From DASPHG01 sp035629775 (lineage in GTDB: Bacteria; Actinomycetota; Thermoleophilia; Solirubrobacterales; Thermoleophilaceae): a stretch of 58,284 nucleotides of DNA. Positions 25,235 through 33,365 of this stretch are shown one piece after another; the first letter of the stretch is position 1; each line of letters opens with the position of its first letter. The stretch covers positions 1-58,284 of the forward strand of contig DASPHG010000015.1 of assembly GCA_035629775.1 (NCBI GenBank). The letters run 5' to 3'. The notes under the pieces were generated by a model. That model saw only the letters and a program-made list of their open reading frames with translations, had not been told where the DNA came from and did no database searches. The position numbers and the translations under genes were made by a program.

Positions 25235-26324
25235 GGCCGGCGAGCGCGCGGCTGTGGCGCTCGAGCCACGCCTCGACGCCGAAGTGCGCCCGCACTCGCT
25301 CGCGCCCGGACGCGCCGAGCCGCGCGGCGAGCGCGGGCTCGCGCACGAGCCGGAGGACCGCCTCGGCGGCGGCGGTCGCCGACCCCGGCGGGTAGAGCAG
25401 CCCGTCCACGCCGTCGCGCACCAGCTCCGGCGTGCCCCCGGATGCCGGCGCGACCACCGGCAGGCCGGCCGCCATCGCCTCCATGATCACCGTTGCGAAC
25501 GGCTCGTCCGGGCGGCAGTGGAGCAGCATCCCGCTGCCCGCGAGCGCGGTCTCGATCGGCACGTGGCCGAGGAACGAGATCCCCTCGCCGGCCACCCGCG
25601 CCAGGGCCGCCGCGTACTCGCGGTTGCGCGCGTGGTACTGGGGCATGCCGGCGACGGCCAGCTCGAAGCGCGGCTCGGCCTCCTGCACGATCCCCGCCAC
25701 CTCGAGCGCGAGCTCGACCCGCTTCTCCGGGATCAGCGACCCGGCGATCACGGCCCGCGGGGCGCCCGGCTCGGCCGCCACGTCGGCGAGCCGCTCGTGG
25801 CGAATGCCCGGGTGCACCACCACGGTGCGTGCGCGCAGCGCGCCCGACCCGCGGGTGAAGCTCTGCGCGGTCCACTCCGAGCACGCGACGGCGAGGTCGC
25901 AGCGCGCCCGGGCGACCGCCCGTACGGCCGCCCCGGCCGCCCCGGCCGGGGTCGGGTCCCAGAGCCCCCACACCACGGTGCGGCCCAGCCCGGCGGCCGC
26001 CAGCGACGCCTGCACGCCGGCGCGCACCGAGGTCCCGTAGACCACGCGCGCGTCGGGATGGCGGGCAAGCACCCGGCGCAGGTCGCGCGCCGCCGTGAAA
26101 GCGCCGGCCGCCGATCGCACCGGTCGGTCGCGTGTGACCGCGCGGAACGGAATCGGGTCAACGTCGAGGCCGCGCTGGCGCAGGAGCGCCTCCACCGGCG
26201 TGCCGCTCGAACAGCAGGCGACCGCGCCGGGGGCCGCGGCGATCAGCTCGGCGGAGAAGAGCTCAGCGCCGCTGTACTCAGCGGGATAGAGCCGAAAGAG
26301 GATGCGGGCGTGGGCTGTGTCCAC
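25227..26324 (-). CDS. Glycosyltransferase family 4 protein
   Basis: GT-B glycosyltransferase of 365 residues. The N-terminal ILFRLYPAEYSGAELFSAELI binds the acceptor side; AVIAGSLIPEKRVELALEV, FELAVAGMPQY, DEPFATVIMEAMAAGLPVVAP (E-x7-E) and GGTPELVRDGVDGLLYPPGS form the donor domain. The last loop has the normal length, unlike the neighbouring GT4 with the palindrome. GTG 26324 is 6 bases after CAGGAT and lies inside a 15-bp inverted repeat (26299-26335) that could close over the start. It follows the phosphoesterase gene by 18 bases. Confidence 0.86.
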   Translation of the reverse strand: MDTAHARILFRLYPAEYSGAELFSAELIAAAPGAVACCSSGTPVEALLRQRGLDVDPIPFRAVTRDRPVRSAAGAFTAARDLRRVLARHPDARVVYGTSVRAGVQASLAAAGLGRTVVWGLWDPTPAGAAGAAVRAVARARCDLAVACSEWTAQSFTRGSGALRARTVVVHPGIRHERLADVAAEPGAPRAVIAGSLIPEKRVELALEVAGIVQEAEPRFELAVAGMPQYHARNREYAAALARVAGEGISFLGHVPIETALAGSGMLLHCRPDEPFATVIMEAMAAGLPVVAPASGGTPELVRDGVDGLLYPPGSATAAAEAVLRLVREPALAARLGASGRERVRAHFGVEAWLERHSRALAGLT

Positions 26325-26335
26325 GCCCGCATCCT
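26299..26335. repeat. 15-bp perfect inverted repeat over the GT4 start codon
   Basis: AGGATGCGGGCGTGG (26299-26313), a 7-base loop (26314-26320), and its exact complement (26321-26335). On the minus strand the 5' arm holds the region before GTG 26324 and the start codon itself, so a read-through mRNA would fold over its initiation site. The 3' arm encodes the first conserved residues of the protein (HARIL). Confidence 0.8.
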
Positions 26336-26336
26336 G
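26331..26336 (-). promoter_or_regulatory. Putative -10 box (CAGGAT) for the GT4 gene at 25227
   Basis: CAGGAT on the minus strand, 6 bases before GTG 26324. If used, the leaderless mRNA would lack most of the 5' hairpin arm, whereas read-through mRNA would contain it. Confidence 0.35.
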
Positions 26337-26342
26337 ACGGGC

Positions 26343-28166
26343 CTAGTCCCTTGGGTCGTCCAGCACCAGCTCCACGTTGCGGTCGATCCGCTGGCCGCGC
26401 GGATCGCCCTCGTCGTCGGCCTGGTAGTCGTTCGCCGCCAGGCGCCGCGCGAGCGACCCGAGCTGCGTGTCGGAGAACACCGTCCCCTGCGCCCCCGGCG
26501 CGAGCGTCGCGACCGGCGCGGCGTGGTCCAGGAGCGTCCCGAAGATCGAGAGCGATCCGTCGCCGTTGTCCATGACCTCGATCACGCGGGCCTGCTGCGG
26601 CCAGTCCGTGTGCGCCGCGGTGTTGATCTCCCAGAACCCGCGCTTCTTGCCCTTCTTGTGCGGGATCACGTCGTTCTCGTGCGTGTGCCCGGTGACGTAC
26701 GCGATCACGTGCGGGTTCTTCAGGAAGAGCGCACGGAGCGACTTCTTGCCCGCGTCGCCGCGATGGAGCGGCGTGCTCTTGCGCGGGTCGTAGTCGCACC
26801 CGGCCTCGCCGCCCACGCATTCCTCCGCATCCTCGTCGGGATTCCGGTTGGTCATCGTCCCGATCGTGTGGTGCGCGTACGGGATGACGAGCTGGTCACG
26901 CTTCTTCGCCTTCGCCAGCTCCTTCACGAGCCACTGGTACTGCGGGTTGTCGATGTTCCCCGTCTCGCCCCCGCCCTCGGCGACCGAGTCGAGCGCGATG
27001 AATCGGATGCCGTCACGCGTGAAGGCGTAGTAGGCGGCGCTGCCGTTCGACTTCTTGTTCTCGCTCTTCTTCACGAAGCCGTAGCCGTGCGAGTTGTCGC
27101 CACCGGCGTGCTCGGCCTTGTACTCCTTCGGCGGGATGTTCCGCCGGTCGGGATCGGGCGGGACGAACTCGGCGCCCGCGAGGAGCGCCGCCACGACCTC
27201 GGGGTTACCGATGTCGGCGAACAGGTCCTCGAGGTTGTCGTACTTCTCCGGGTCGAGCTCCTCGCTCGGGAAGACCTTCTGACAACCGACGACGATCGCG
27301 CGCAGGAGCCCGTTCGCGATCACGGTGCCCTGAAGCAGGCCGTCGTGGTTACCGCGTGCGGTGAACCACGGCATCTTCAGGCCGGCGGCCTTGAACGGCT
27401 GCTGCGCACGCTCCATCAGCCCCAGATGGCGCGGGAAGTCCGCGAACGGCGAGCCGGCGCCGGGCGGCGCCTGCTCGGGATCCCAGAAATCGTCATAGCG
27501 GTCGGCGGGCCGCCCGGGCCAGTCGCCGTAGTCCTGGATCCCCGTGTAGCGCCGGGCCGCCACGTCGGCGTTCATCCGGTCGATGTCGGCCTGCTCGGCT
27601 GACGGGCACTGCTCGCTCGTCACGGGCTTGCCGGAGAACGGATCGACGGTGCCGCCCTCGAGGATCTGCACGACCCAGCGCGTCTCATTGAGCTGCTGCG
27701 AGTCGGCGAGGTCGCCGGTCGTGATTGCGAACTTCACCTTCGCGCGCTTGCCGTTCCCCTGCTTGACGGGACTCTTGCGGTTCGCGTTCATGTTCCGGAC
27801 CGTCTGGTCGAAGATCTGCCCGCCCATCGCCTCCCACGGCCGCTGCGCCGAGCTGATCAGCCGGTCCACGGCCTCGAGCCGGCCGGGCGACATCTCGTCC
27901 GCGAGCTGCGGGTCGGTGAACTGGCCGAAGAACGTGATCGTCCGGCGCGTGTCCGTCCGGGTCTTCCGCGGCTTCGCGGTGAGCCGGCGGACCTTGTAGC
28001 CCTCCCCGGGACCCTCCTCGAGCTCCGCATACGGGCCGGAGCCCTTCTTGATCGTTTCGTCGAGCGTGGTGTTCCCCGCGGGGTCGCCAAACGCGACGGC
28101 GGTCGTGATGGCTAGCGAGATGACCACGCAGAGCGCGATCGGGGAGAGACGGCGAGTCAAGTTCAT
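26343..28166 (-). CDS. Exported calcineurin-like metallophosphoesterase (PPA1498-like)
   Basis: Secreted phosphoesterase of 607 residues. The N-terminus is a signal peptide (RRLSPIALCVVISLAITTAVAFG). Metal-binding blocks occur in order: FGQFTDPQL, TTGDLADS, ARGNHDG, YAHHTIG and VTGHTHEND, the calcineurin fold's two-metal site; the first block has DPQ where DxH is usual. Overall layout resembles a family described from Cutibacterium (PPA1498-type). The substrate could be a phosphodiester or phospholipid headgroup. AGGAGG abuts ATG 28166 with no spacer, while it stands 6 bases from the in-frame TTG at 28160, which may be the true start. Divergent from a glycerophosphodiesterase, suggesting a shared phosphate-related role. 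Confidence 0.82.
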   Translation of the reverse strand: MNLTRRLSPIALCVVISLAITTAVAFGDPAGNTTLDETIKKGSGPYAELEEGPGEGYKVRRLTAKPRKTRTDTRRTITFFGQFTDPQLADEMSPGRLEAVDRLISSAQRPWEAMGGQIFDQTVRNMNANRKSPVKQGNGKRAKVKFAITTGDLADSQQLNETRWVVQILEGGTVDPFSGKPVTSEQCPSAEQADIDRMNADVAARRYTGIQDYGDWPGRPADRYDDFWDPEQAPPGAGSPFADFPRHLGLMERAQQPFKAAGLKMPWFTARGNHDGLLQGTVIANGLLRAIVVGCQKVFPSEELDPEKYDNLEDLFADIGNPEVVAALLAGAEFVPPDPDRRNIPPKEYKAEHAGGDNSHGYGFVKKSENKKSNGSAAYYAFTRDGIRFIALDSVAEGGGETGNIDNPQYQWLVKELAKAKKRDQLVIPYAHHTIGTMTNRNPDEDAEECVGGEAGCDYDPRKSTPLHRGDAGKKSLRALFLKNPHVIAYVTGHTHENDVIPHKKGKKRGFWEINTAAHTDWPQQARVIEVMDNGDGSLSIFGTLLDHAAPVATLAPGAQGTVFSDTQLGSLARRLAANDYQADDEGDPRGQRIDRNVELVLDDPRD

Positions 28167-28172
28167 CCTCCT
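28167..28172 (-). promoter_or_regulatory. Shine-Dalgarno AGGAGG that questions the start
   Basis: On the minus strand AGGAGG directly touches ATG 28166 (spacing 0) but is 6 bases from TTG 28160, an ordinary distance. TTG 28160 would shorten the protein by two residues. Confidence 0.6.
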
Positions 28173-28196
28173 GATAGGGGCCAGGCGTTCAAACCC

Positions 28197-28202
28197 ACCG
28201 TA
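28197..28202 (-). promoter_or_regulatory. Putative -10 box (TACGGT) for the metallophosphoesterase gene
   Basis: TACGGT on the minus strand about 30 bases before ATG 28166, giving a leader of about 24 bases that contains AGGAGG. The same hexamer is used on the other side for the GDPD gene (28227). Confidence 0.35.
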
Positions 28203-28226
28203 AGCGCTAATGGAGCGGTCCGCCAG

Positions 28227-28232
28227 TACGGT
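28227..28232 (+). promoter_or_regulatory. Putative -10 box (TACGGT) for the GDPD gene
   Basis: TACGGT, 6 bases, then GTG 28239; leaderless geometry. Confidence 0.45.
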
Positions 28233-28238
28233 GGGCAC

Positions 28239-29381
28239 GTGATCCGCGCAATCACGCTCGTAGGCGCGCTGGCGCTCGTGCCCGCGGCCGAAGCCGCGGT
28301 CCCGGCGGTCCAGGCGCATCGCGGCGGCCCGGTGCTCGCCGGCGTGCCGACCTTCCCGGAGGAGACGCTGCCCGCGTTCAGATACGCGGCACGGGAGCTC
28401 GGCGTGGTTCTGGAGCTAGACGCGAAGCTGACCTCAGATGGCGTGCCGGTCGTGATTCACGACGCGACGCTCGATCGGACGACGAACTGCGATGGCCAGG
28501 TCGCCGAGCGCACGCTCGAGGAGCTCGAGCCCTGCATGGCGGACGTGCTCGGGGCGCCGGGCAACGGCCTGGAGACCGCGCCCGCGCCGCGGCCCGTCCC
28601 CATCGCGACGCTCGCCGAGGTGCTCGCCTTCGCGACGACCGAGGGAATCGGGATCAACCTCGAGATCAAGAACTATCCGACCGACCCCGACTGGGACCCG
28701 ACGCCGGCGTTCGCGAACCGGATCATGGACGTGGTGGTCGAGTCGGGGATCCCGGCGAAGCAGGTGATCATGCAGAGCTTCCTGCCCGACAACCTCCTGG
28801 TGGCGGAAAGCCGCCTGCCCGACGCGGAGTTCGCGCTGCTGGCGCTGGCGGGCTTCGAGGACGCGGCGCTGGGCGCCGCCGCCGCGCGCGGATGGGACTG
28901 GGTCTCGCCGTCGTGGCCGGTGGATGCGGACTACGTGGGCCAGGCACACGAAAGCGGCCTGCGCGTGGTGCCGTACACGCTCAACCGCAAGCGCGATGTG
29001 GCCGACGCCGCCGCGGCGGGCGTCGACGCCCTGATCACGGACGACCCGCTGATGGCGTTGCAGACGCTCGACCCCGACCCGCCCGCGGTCGAGCTGAAAC
29101 CGCTGTCGAAGAAGCTCGCGAAGGTCAGGCGCAAGCGCAAGTTGCGCGTCCGCCTGACGAGCGACGAGCCCGCGACCGTCACGCTGACGGCTCGGCGAGG
29201 CGGCAAGCGGCTCGGCCGCCTCGAGCTGGTTTTCGAGGAGCCCGGCACGCGCAAGGTCAGCGTGCCGGTGCGGCGCGGCCCGCTGACCGGCCGCGACAGC
29301 GCGAAGGTGAAGCTCGCAGCGCGCGCGAGTGACCGGGCGCAGAACCGCACCACCGCCCGCGCGACGGCCAGGCTCCGCTAG
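28239..29381 (+). CDS. Exported glycerophosphodiester phosphodiesterase with C-terminal beta domain
   Basis: Hydrolyses glycerophosphodiesters to glycerol 3-phosphate and an alcohol outside the membrane. A signal peptide (IRAITLVGALALVPAAEAA) precedes the GDPD TIM barrel: QAHRGG with the catalytic His, ETLPAF, LELDAKLTSDGVPVVIHD with the Glu-Asp pair and second His, and NLEIKN. The barrel ends near residue 270 with ALITDDP. The remaining 100 residues are a basic, beta-rich module (RVRLTSDEPATVTLTARRGGKRLG) of the kind appended to many actinobacterial secreted proteins. The stop interlocks with the convergent glycoside hydrolase (CTAG). Confidence 0.88.
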   Translation: MIRAITLVGALALVPAAEAAVPAVQAHRGGPVLAGVPTFPEETLPAFRYAARELGVVLELDAKLTSDGVPVVIHDATLDRTTNCDGQVAERTLEELEPCMADVLGAPGNGLETAPAPRPVPIATLAEVLAFATTEGIGINLEIKNYPTDPDWDPTPAFANRIMDVVVESGIPAKQVIMQSFLPDNLLVAESRLPDAEFALLALAGFEDAALGAAAARGWDWVSPSWPVDADYVGQAHESGLRVVPYTLNRKRDVADAAAAGVDALITDDPLMALQTLDPDPPAVELKPLSKKLAKVRRKRKLRVRLTSDEPATVTLTARRGGKRLGRLELVFEEPGTRKVSVPVRRGPLTGRDSAKVKLAARASDRAQNRTTARATARLR

Positions 29382-30475
29382 CGGCAGCGGCCCTTCGCCG
29401 TCTTGCGGCAGCCCTGGTCGCGCCGAGCGCTCTCGCGGTAGCGGCGCAACGCGGGCTTCGGCTTCAGCCGGCCGTCCACGAAGCGGTTCAGGCCGGCGAA
29501 GCGGAAGATGCCCGCCCCGCGCTCGTACGACGACGACCACGTGTACCAGTAGGCGCGATCCAGACGGATGTCCTTCCGGTCGTGATCGCGCGCGAGGAAG
29601 CGGTAGGCGCGCTTCAGGAACTTCGCCATCCCGCGGTCGGTCGTCCGCAGCGTCCGCTGGTAGCTCGGGGCCTTCGTACGGCCCTTCGACGCCGTGATCC
29701 CGAACTCCGTCATCCACAGCGGCTTCTCCCCGTCGCCGTTGCGCTTCATCACGCGGCGGAAGAGGCGCACCCCCTCCACGACGTTCGCGGGCTTGCGCGT
29801 GTAGAGGTGCAACGCGGCGATGTCGAAGTGCCCCTTGATGCCGCCGTTCTTGTACTGCTGGCGGAGCACGTCCCACGGCGCGCGGTGCGGCTCGCCGGTC
29901 AGGCCCGAGAGCACGACCTTCGCGCGCCGGTCCGCGTCCTTGATCGCGTCGTGTGCGACGCGCAGGACCGGGCCGTAGTGCTCGCTGGTGCCGGGCTCGT
30001 TGAAGATCTGCCAGTGGCGCAGCGGCCGTCGCGGCAGGCCCGGGTTCTCGGCCCAGAAGTCGCCGCCACGGCCGTAGCGCTCGACCAGCGCGCCCGCGTA
30101 CCGGGCATAGTCCCGAGCGCGCTGGGGCCACCAGTTGCCCCGCTCCTCACGCGCCCACACGGGTGTGTCCATCACGATCGGCAGCAGCTGCACGCCGTGC
30201 TTCGCGGCGTCGCGCACGACGCGGTCGCTGCGTGAGAAGTCGAACGCCTGGTCCTTCGTCAACTGGGCCCACGCCCAGGAGAAGACGGCGCGCGCGGACT
30301 CGACGCCGTTCTTCGCCATCAGCCCCCATGCCCGATCCTGGTACCCGGCCGACGCATCGCGGAGCTCGCCGTCGTAGGTGATGCCGTAGAAGCCCGGCGG
30401 CACCTTGCGGGCAGCCTCGGCCGGCGCGGCGAGCGCGAGGGTCGCGATCAGGACGGTGAGGAGACGCACGAGCAT
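29378..30475 (-). CDS. Exported glycoside hydrolase (cellulase-like TIM barrel)
   Basis: A 365-residue secreted hydrolase. The signal peptide is MLVRLLTVLIATLALAAPAEA. The (beta/alpha)8 barrel shows FYGITYDGE, RAVFSWAWAQLT, then IFNEPG with the probable acid/base Glu and LWMTEFG with the probable nucleophile Glu, the clan GH-A arrangement. Close to GH5/GH39-type proteins, exact family not assigned. It could trim the surface glycan made by the neighbouring locus. ATG 30475 is preceded by GAAGG and a TAGGTT box. The stop codon interlocks with the GDPD stop (CTAG, 29378-29381). Confidence 0.75.
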   Translation of the reverse strand: MLVRLLTVLIATLALAAPAEAARKVPPGFYGITYDGELRDASAGYQDRAWGLMAKNGVESARAVFSWAWAQLTKDQAFDFSRSDRVVRDAAKHGVQLLPIVMDTPVWAREERGNWWPQRARDYARYAGALVERYGRGGDFWAENPGLPRRPLRHWQIFNEPGTSEHYGPVLRVAHDAIKDADRRAKVVLSGLTGEPHRAPWDVLRQQYKNGGIKGHFDIAALHLYTRKPANVVEGVRLFRRVMKRNGDGEKPLWMTEFGITASKGRTKAPSYQRTLRTTDRGMAKFLKRAYRFLARDHDRKDIRLDRAYWYTWSSSYERGAGIFRFAGLNRFVDGRLKPKPALRRYRESARRDQGCRKTAKGRCR

Positions 30476-30488
30476 CCTTCAACCCCGC

Positions 30489-30498
30489 AACCTAGGTG
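30489..30498. promoter_or_regulatory. Possible divergent -10 region (AACCTAGGTG)
   Basis: Minus TAGGTT (30494-30489) is 13 bases before ATG 30475. Plus TAGGTG (30493-30498) is 11 bases before ATG 30510, but its last base is not T, so the plus box is weak. Confidence 0.35.
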
Positions 30499-30509
30499 GT
30501 GTTGCGAGA

Positions 30510-31826
30510 ATGCTCGAAATGGAGCGCGTATGCGTGATCGGCGCGGGGTCCTCGGGCATCGCGTCCTGCCAGGTCCTCCACGCTCGCGGGATCCCCTTCG
30601 ACTGTTTCGAGAAGGGCTCGGGCGTCGGCGGCAACTGGCGCTACGGCAACGACAACGAGATGTCGTCGGCGTACGAGTCGCTTCACATCAACACGTCGCG
30701 CCCGATGATGGAGTACGCCACCTACCCGATGCCGGACGAGTACCCGGACTTCCCGAACCACCGGCAGATCGCGGCGTACTTCGACGCCTACGTGGACCAC
30801 TTCGGCTTCCGCGACCGGATCGCGTTCAACACCGAGGTGACGAACGTCGAGTCCGCGCCCGACGGCGGATGGGACGTGACGCTCCGCGACGGCAGAACGG
30901 AGCGCTACGGCGCGGTGCTGGTCGCGAACGGCCACCACTGGGACCCGCGCTACCCCGAGCCGCCGTTCCCGGGCGAGTTCCATGGCGAGGCGGTGCACGC
31001 CCACCACTACCGGACCCCCGCGGGCTACGAGGGCAAGAACGTGCTCGTCCTGGGATTCGGCAACTCGGCGATGGACATCGCGGTGGAGACGTCCCGCGTG
31101 GCGAACATGACGTTCCTGGCGGTCCGGCGCGGCTTCCACGTGATCCCGAAATATCTGGGCGGGAAGCCGCTCGACCAGCTCTCGAACCCGGTCACGCGGC
31201 GGCTCCCCTTCATGTGGACCTCGGGCCTGTATGCGCGTGCGGTCGCGAAGGGATGGGGCAACCCGGAGGACTACGGCCTGCCGAAGCCCGACCACAAGAT
31301 CGGGCAGGCCCACCCGACGGTCTCGTCGGACATCCTCACCCGAATCGGCCACGGCGACATCACCGTCAAGCCGAACGTCGAGCGGCTCGAGGGCGACCGC
31401 GTGCGCTTCGTGGACGGCTCGGTCGAGCAGGTCGACCGGATCGTGTGGTGCACGGGCTACAAGATCACGTTCCCGTTCCTCGACGACCATCTCGTGCCGA
31501 CGCGCGACAACGAGGTCAGGCTCTACAGGCGCGTCGTGCACCCGGACCTGCCCGGCCTCTACTTCATCGGCCTGATCCAGCCACTCGGCGCGATCATGCC
31601 GATCGCCGAGGCTCAGTCGGAGTGGATCGCCGACGTGATCGAGGGGAACGCGGGACTGCCCTCACCGGAGAGCATGCACGCGTCGATCGACAAGGACGCG
31701 CGCAAGCTCAGGAAGCGCTACGTGGCCTCGAAGCGACACACGATCCAGGTGGACTTCTTCGAATACATGCGCGAGGTCCGGCGCGAGCGCCGGCGCCGCG
31801 CCCCCGCCCATGCAGCCACCGGCTGA
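30510..31826 (+). CDS. Flavin-containing monooxygenase (FMO-like)
   Basis: FAD- and NADPH-dependent oxygenase of 438 residues, cytoplasmic. VCVIGAGSSGIASC binds FAD, GNWRYG lies in the usual GxW position, FHGEAVHAHHY fits the FMO-identifying FxGxxxHxxxY/W pattern, and LVLGFGNSAMDIA binds NADPH. It would oxidise a small nucleophilic compound or, as a Baeyer-Villiger enzyme, a ketone. ATG 30519 is an alternative start 3 codons later. The end overlaps the next acyl-CoA dehydrogenase by 17 bases, so the two probably work in one catabolic route. Confidence 0.88.
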   Translation: MLEMERVCVIGAGSSGIASCQVLHARGIPFDCFEKGSGVGGNWRYGNDNEMSSAYESLHINTSRPMMEYATYPMPDEYPDFPNHRQIAAYFDAYVDHFGFRDRIAFNTEVTNVESAPDGGWDVTLRDGRTERYGAVLVANGHHWDPRYPEPPFPGEFHGEAVHAHHYRTPAGYEGKNVLVLGFGNSAMDIAVETSRVANMTFLAVRRGFHVIPKYLGGKPLDQLSNPVTRRLPFMWTSGLYARAVAKGWGNPEDYGLPKPDHKIGQAHPTVSSDILTRIGHGDITVKPNVERLEGDRVRFVDGSVEQVDRIVWCTGYKITFPFLDDHLVPTRDNEVRLYRRVVHPDLPGLYFIGLIQPLGAIMPIAEAQSEWIADVIEGNAGLPSPESMHASIDKDARKLRKRYVASKRHTIQVDFFEYMREVRRERRRRAPAHAATG

Positions 31827-32961
31827 GGTCGCCGAGCTCCGCGACCGCGTCCGCGCGTTCGTGGACGAGCGGGTCATCCCGGCTGAGCCCAAGCTGGACG
31901 CCGGCGACCGCGAGCTCATGCGCTCGCTTCAGCAGCAGGCGAAGGACGAGGGGCTGTGGGCGCTTGGCCTGCCCGAGGAGATCGGGGGCGGCGGGCTCGG
32001 CTTCATGCCCTACGTGTACGTGAACGAGGTCGTGGGGCGCTCGGAGCACGCGATGATCGCCCTCGGCACCCACTCGGCGCAGGACGCGACCATGCTCCAC
32101 CTGTTCGGGACGGAGGAGCAGAAGGAGCAGTGGCTGCGCCCGCTCGTCGCCGGCGAGATCTACCCGTCGATCGGCATGACCGAGCCGGAGGTGGCGGGGT
32201 CGGACCCGACTGGCGTGCGCGCGACCGCGGTCCTCGACGAGGACGAGTGGGTCGTGAACGCCCACAAGTGGTTCACGACGGGGGCGTCCATGGCCGCGTT
32301 CACGACGGTCTTCGCCGTGACCGAGCCGGACGCGCCGCCGCACGCGCGCGCCTCGATGATCATCGTGCCGACGGACTCGCCCGGCTACGAGATCGTGCGC
32401 GAGATCCCGACGATGGGCGACACGTCGGGCGCACACTGCGAGATCCGGCTGACCGACGTCCGGGTGCCCGCCGGCAACCTGCTCGGTCCGCGCGGACAGG
32501 CGTTCAAGATCGCCCAGGCACGGCTCGGCCCCGGCCGCATCTACCACTGCATGCGCTGGCTCGGGCAGGCCCAGCGGGCGTTCGACCTGATGTGCGAGCG
32601 GGCGCTCGCCCGCGAGTCGTTCGGCTCGCCGCTCGCGGAGAAGCAGACGGTGCAGAACTGGATCGCCGACTCGGCGGCCGAGATCCAGGCGGCCCGGCTG
32701 ATGACTCTGGACGCCGCGCAGCGGATCGACGCGGGCGAGGATGCGCGCGTCGAGATCGCGCTGATCAAGTTCTTCGGCGCGAAGGTCCTGCACGACGTGA
32801 TCGACCGCGCCATCCAGGTCCACGGCGCGCTCGGCGTCTCCGGCGACACGCCGCTCGAGCGCATGTACCGCCACGCGCGCTACGCGCGGATCTACGACGG
32901 GCCCGACGAGGTGCACCGGATGACCGTCGCCCGCCGCATCCTGCGGCGGTACGCCGATTAG
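31810..32961 (+). CDS. Acyl-CoA dehydrogenase
   Basis: FAD enzyme of 383 residues that desaturates an acyl-CoA thioester. Characteristic blocks are YPSIGMTEPEVAGSDPTG, the FAD/substrate loop WVVNAHKWFTTGA, RESFGSPLAEKQTVQNWIAD and the terminal IQVHGALGVSGDTPLERMYRHARYARIYDGPDEVHR. The usual length and full motif set suggest an active enzyme; chain-length preference is unknown. It overlaps the FMO gene by 17 bases, and its stop is interlocked with the convergent SnoaL-like gene (TTAG). Confidence 0.93.
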   Translation: MQPPAEVAELRDRVRAFVDERVIPAEPKLDAGDRELMRSLQQQAKDEGLWALGLPEEIGGGGLGFMPYVYVNEVVGRSEHAMIALGTHSAQDATMLHLFGTEEQKEQWLRPLVAGEIYPSIGMTEPEVAGSDPTGVRATAVLDEDEWVVNAHKWFTTGASMAAFTTVFAVTEPDAPPHARASMIIVPTDSPGYEIVREIPTMGDTSGAHCEIRLTDVRVPAGNLLGPRGQAFKIAQARLGPGRIYHCMRWLGQAQRAFDLMCERALARESFGSPLAEKQTVQNWIADSAAEIQAARLMTLDAAQRIDAGEDARVEIALIKFFGAKVLHDVIDRAIQVHGALGVSGDTPLERMYRHARYARIYDGPDEVHRMTVARRILRRYAD

Positions 32962-33344
32962 CGGTTGAAGGCCTCCTCGGCCTGCTCGCGCGTGTTGTAC
33001 ATCTCCATCCGAACGGCCTTGCCGTCGCGCAGCCACCAGACCATGTAGAGGTCGCCCTCGATCTCCACGGTGCTTCCGCCGGCGCGGGCGTACTGCTTCA
33101 TCGCGTGGAGCACGCGATCGCCCTCTTCCCGCATCTCGGTGGTCTCGACGCGCAGTGAGTCGAATTGGTCGCTCCAGTTCCCCAGCGCGGCGAGCGCCGC
33201 GTCGATCCCGCTCACCACGTGGCGGCCGATCGTGTCCGGCGGTTCGCTCCATTCGATGGCGGGGTCGAAGTACTCGGGGGCCGTGTCAAGCCGCCCTTCG
33301 GCCCACAGCGCTACGAGGCGCTCGATAATCGCGGCGTTTCCCAT
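32958..33344 (-). CDS. SnoaL-like / NTF2-fold protein
   Basis: A 128-residue protein of the SnoaL-like superfamily: N-terminal helix AAIIERLVALWAEGRLD, then YFDPAIEWSEPPD, and the strand VEIEGDLYMVWWLRDGKAVRMEMYNTREQAEEAF. Such cone-shaped folds bind small hydrophobic ligands and act as isomerases, hydrolases or simple binding proteins; the role here cannot be assigned. ATG 33344 is 9 bases after CACAAT, a box that overlaps the -10 of the divergent cupin gene. Confidence 0.8.
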   Translation of the reverse strand: MGNAAIIERLVALWAEGRLDTAPEYFDPAIEWSEPPDTIGRHVVSGIDAALAALGNWSDQFDSLRVETTEMREEGDRVLHAMKQYARAGGSTVEIEGDLYMVWWLRDGKAVRMEMYNTREQAEEAFNR

Positions 33345-33352
33345 TGACGGGC

Positions 33353-33359
33353 TATTGTG
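33353..33359. promoter_or_regulatory. Overlapping divergent -10 boxes (TATTGT / CACAAT)
   Basis: Plus: TATTGT (33353-33358), 7 bases, GTG 33366. Minus: CACAAT (33359-33354), 9 bases, ATG 33344. Five shared bases. Confidence 0.55.
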
Positions 33360-33365
33360 CCCGGC

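Noticed and set aside
28173..28187. AGGGGCCAGGCG near the metallophosphoesterase start as another palindromic element
   Set aside because: Only half of the core matches and no complementary arm is found, so chance in GC-rich DNA is more likely.
31708..33252. 514-codon minus-strand frame over the acyl-CoA dehydrogenase
   Set aside because: Shadow frame spanning two real genes; the dehydrogenase on the other strand has all family motifs.
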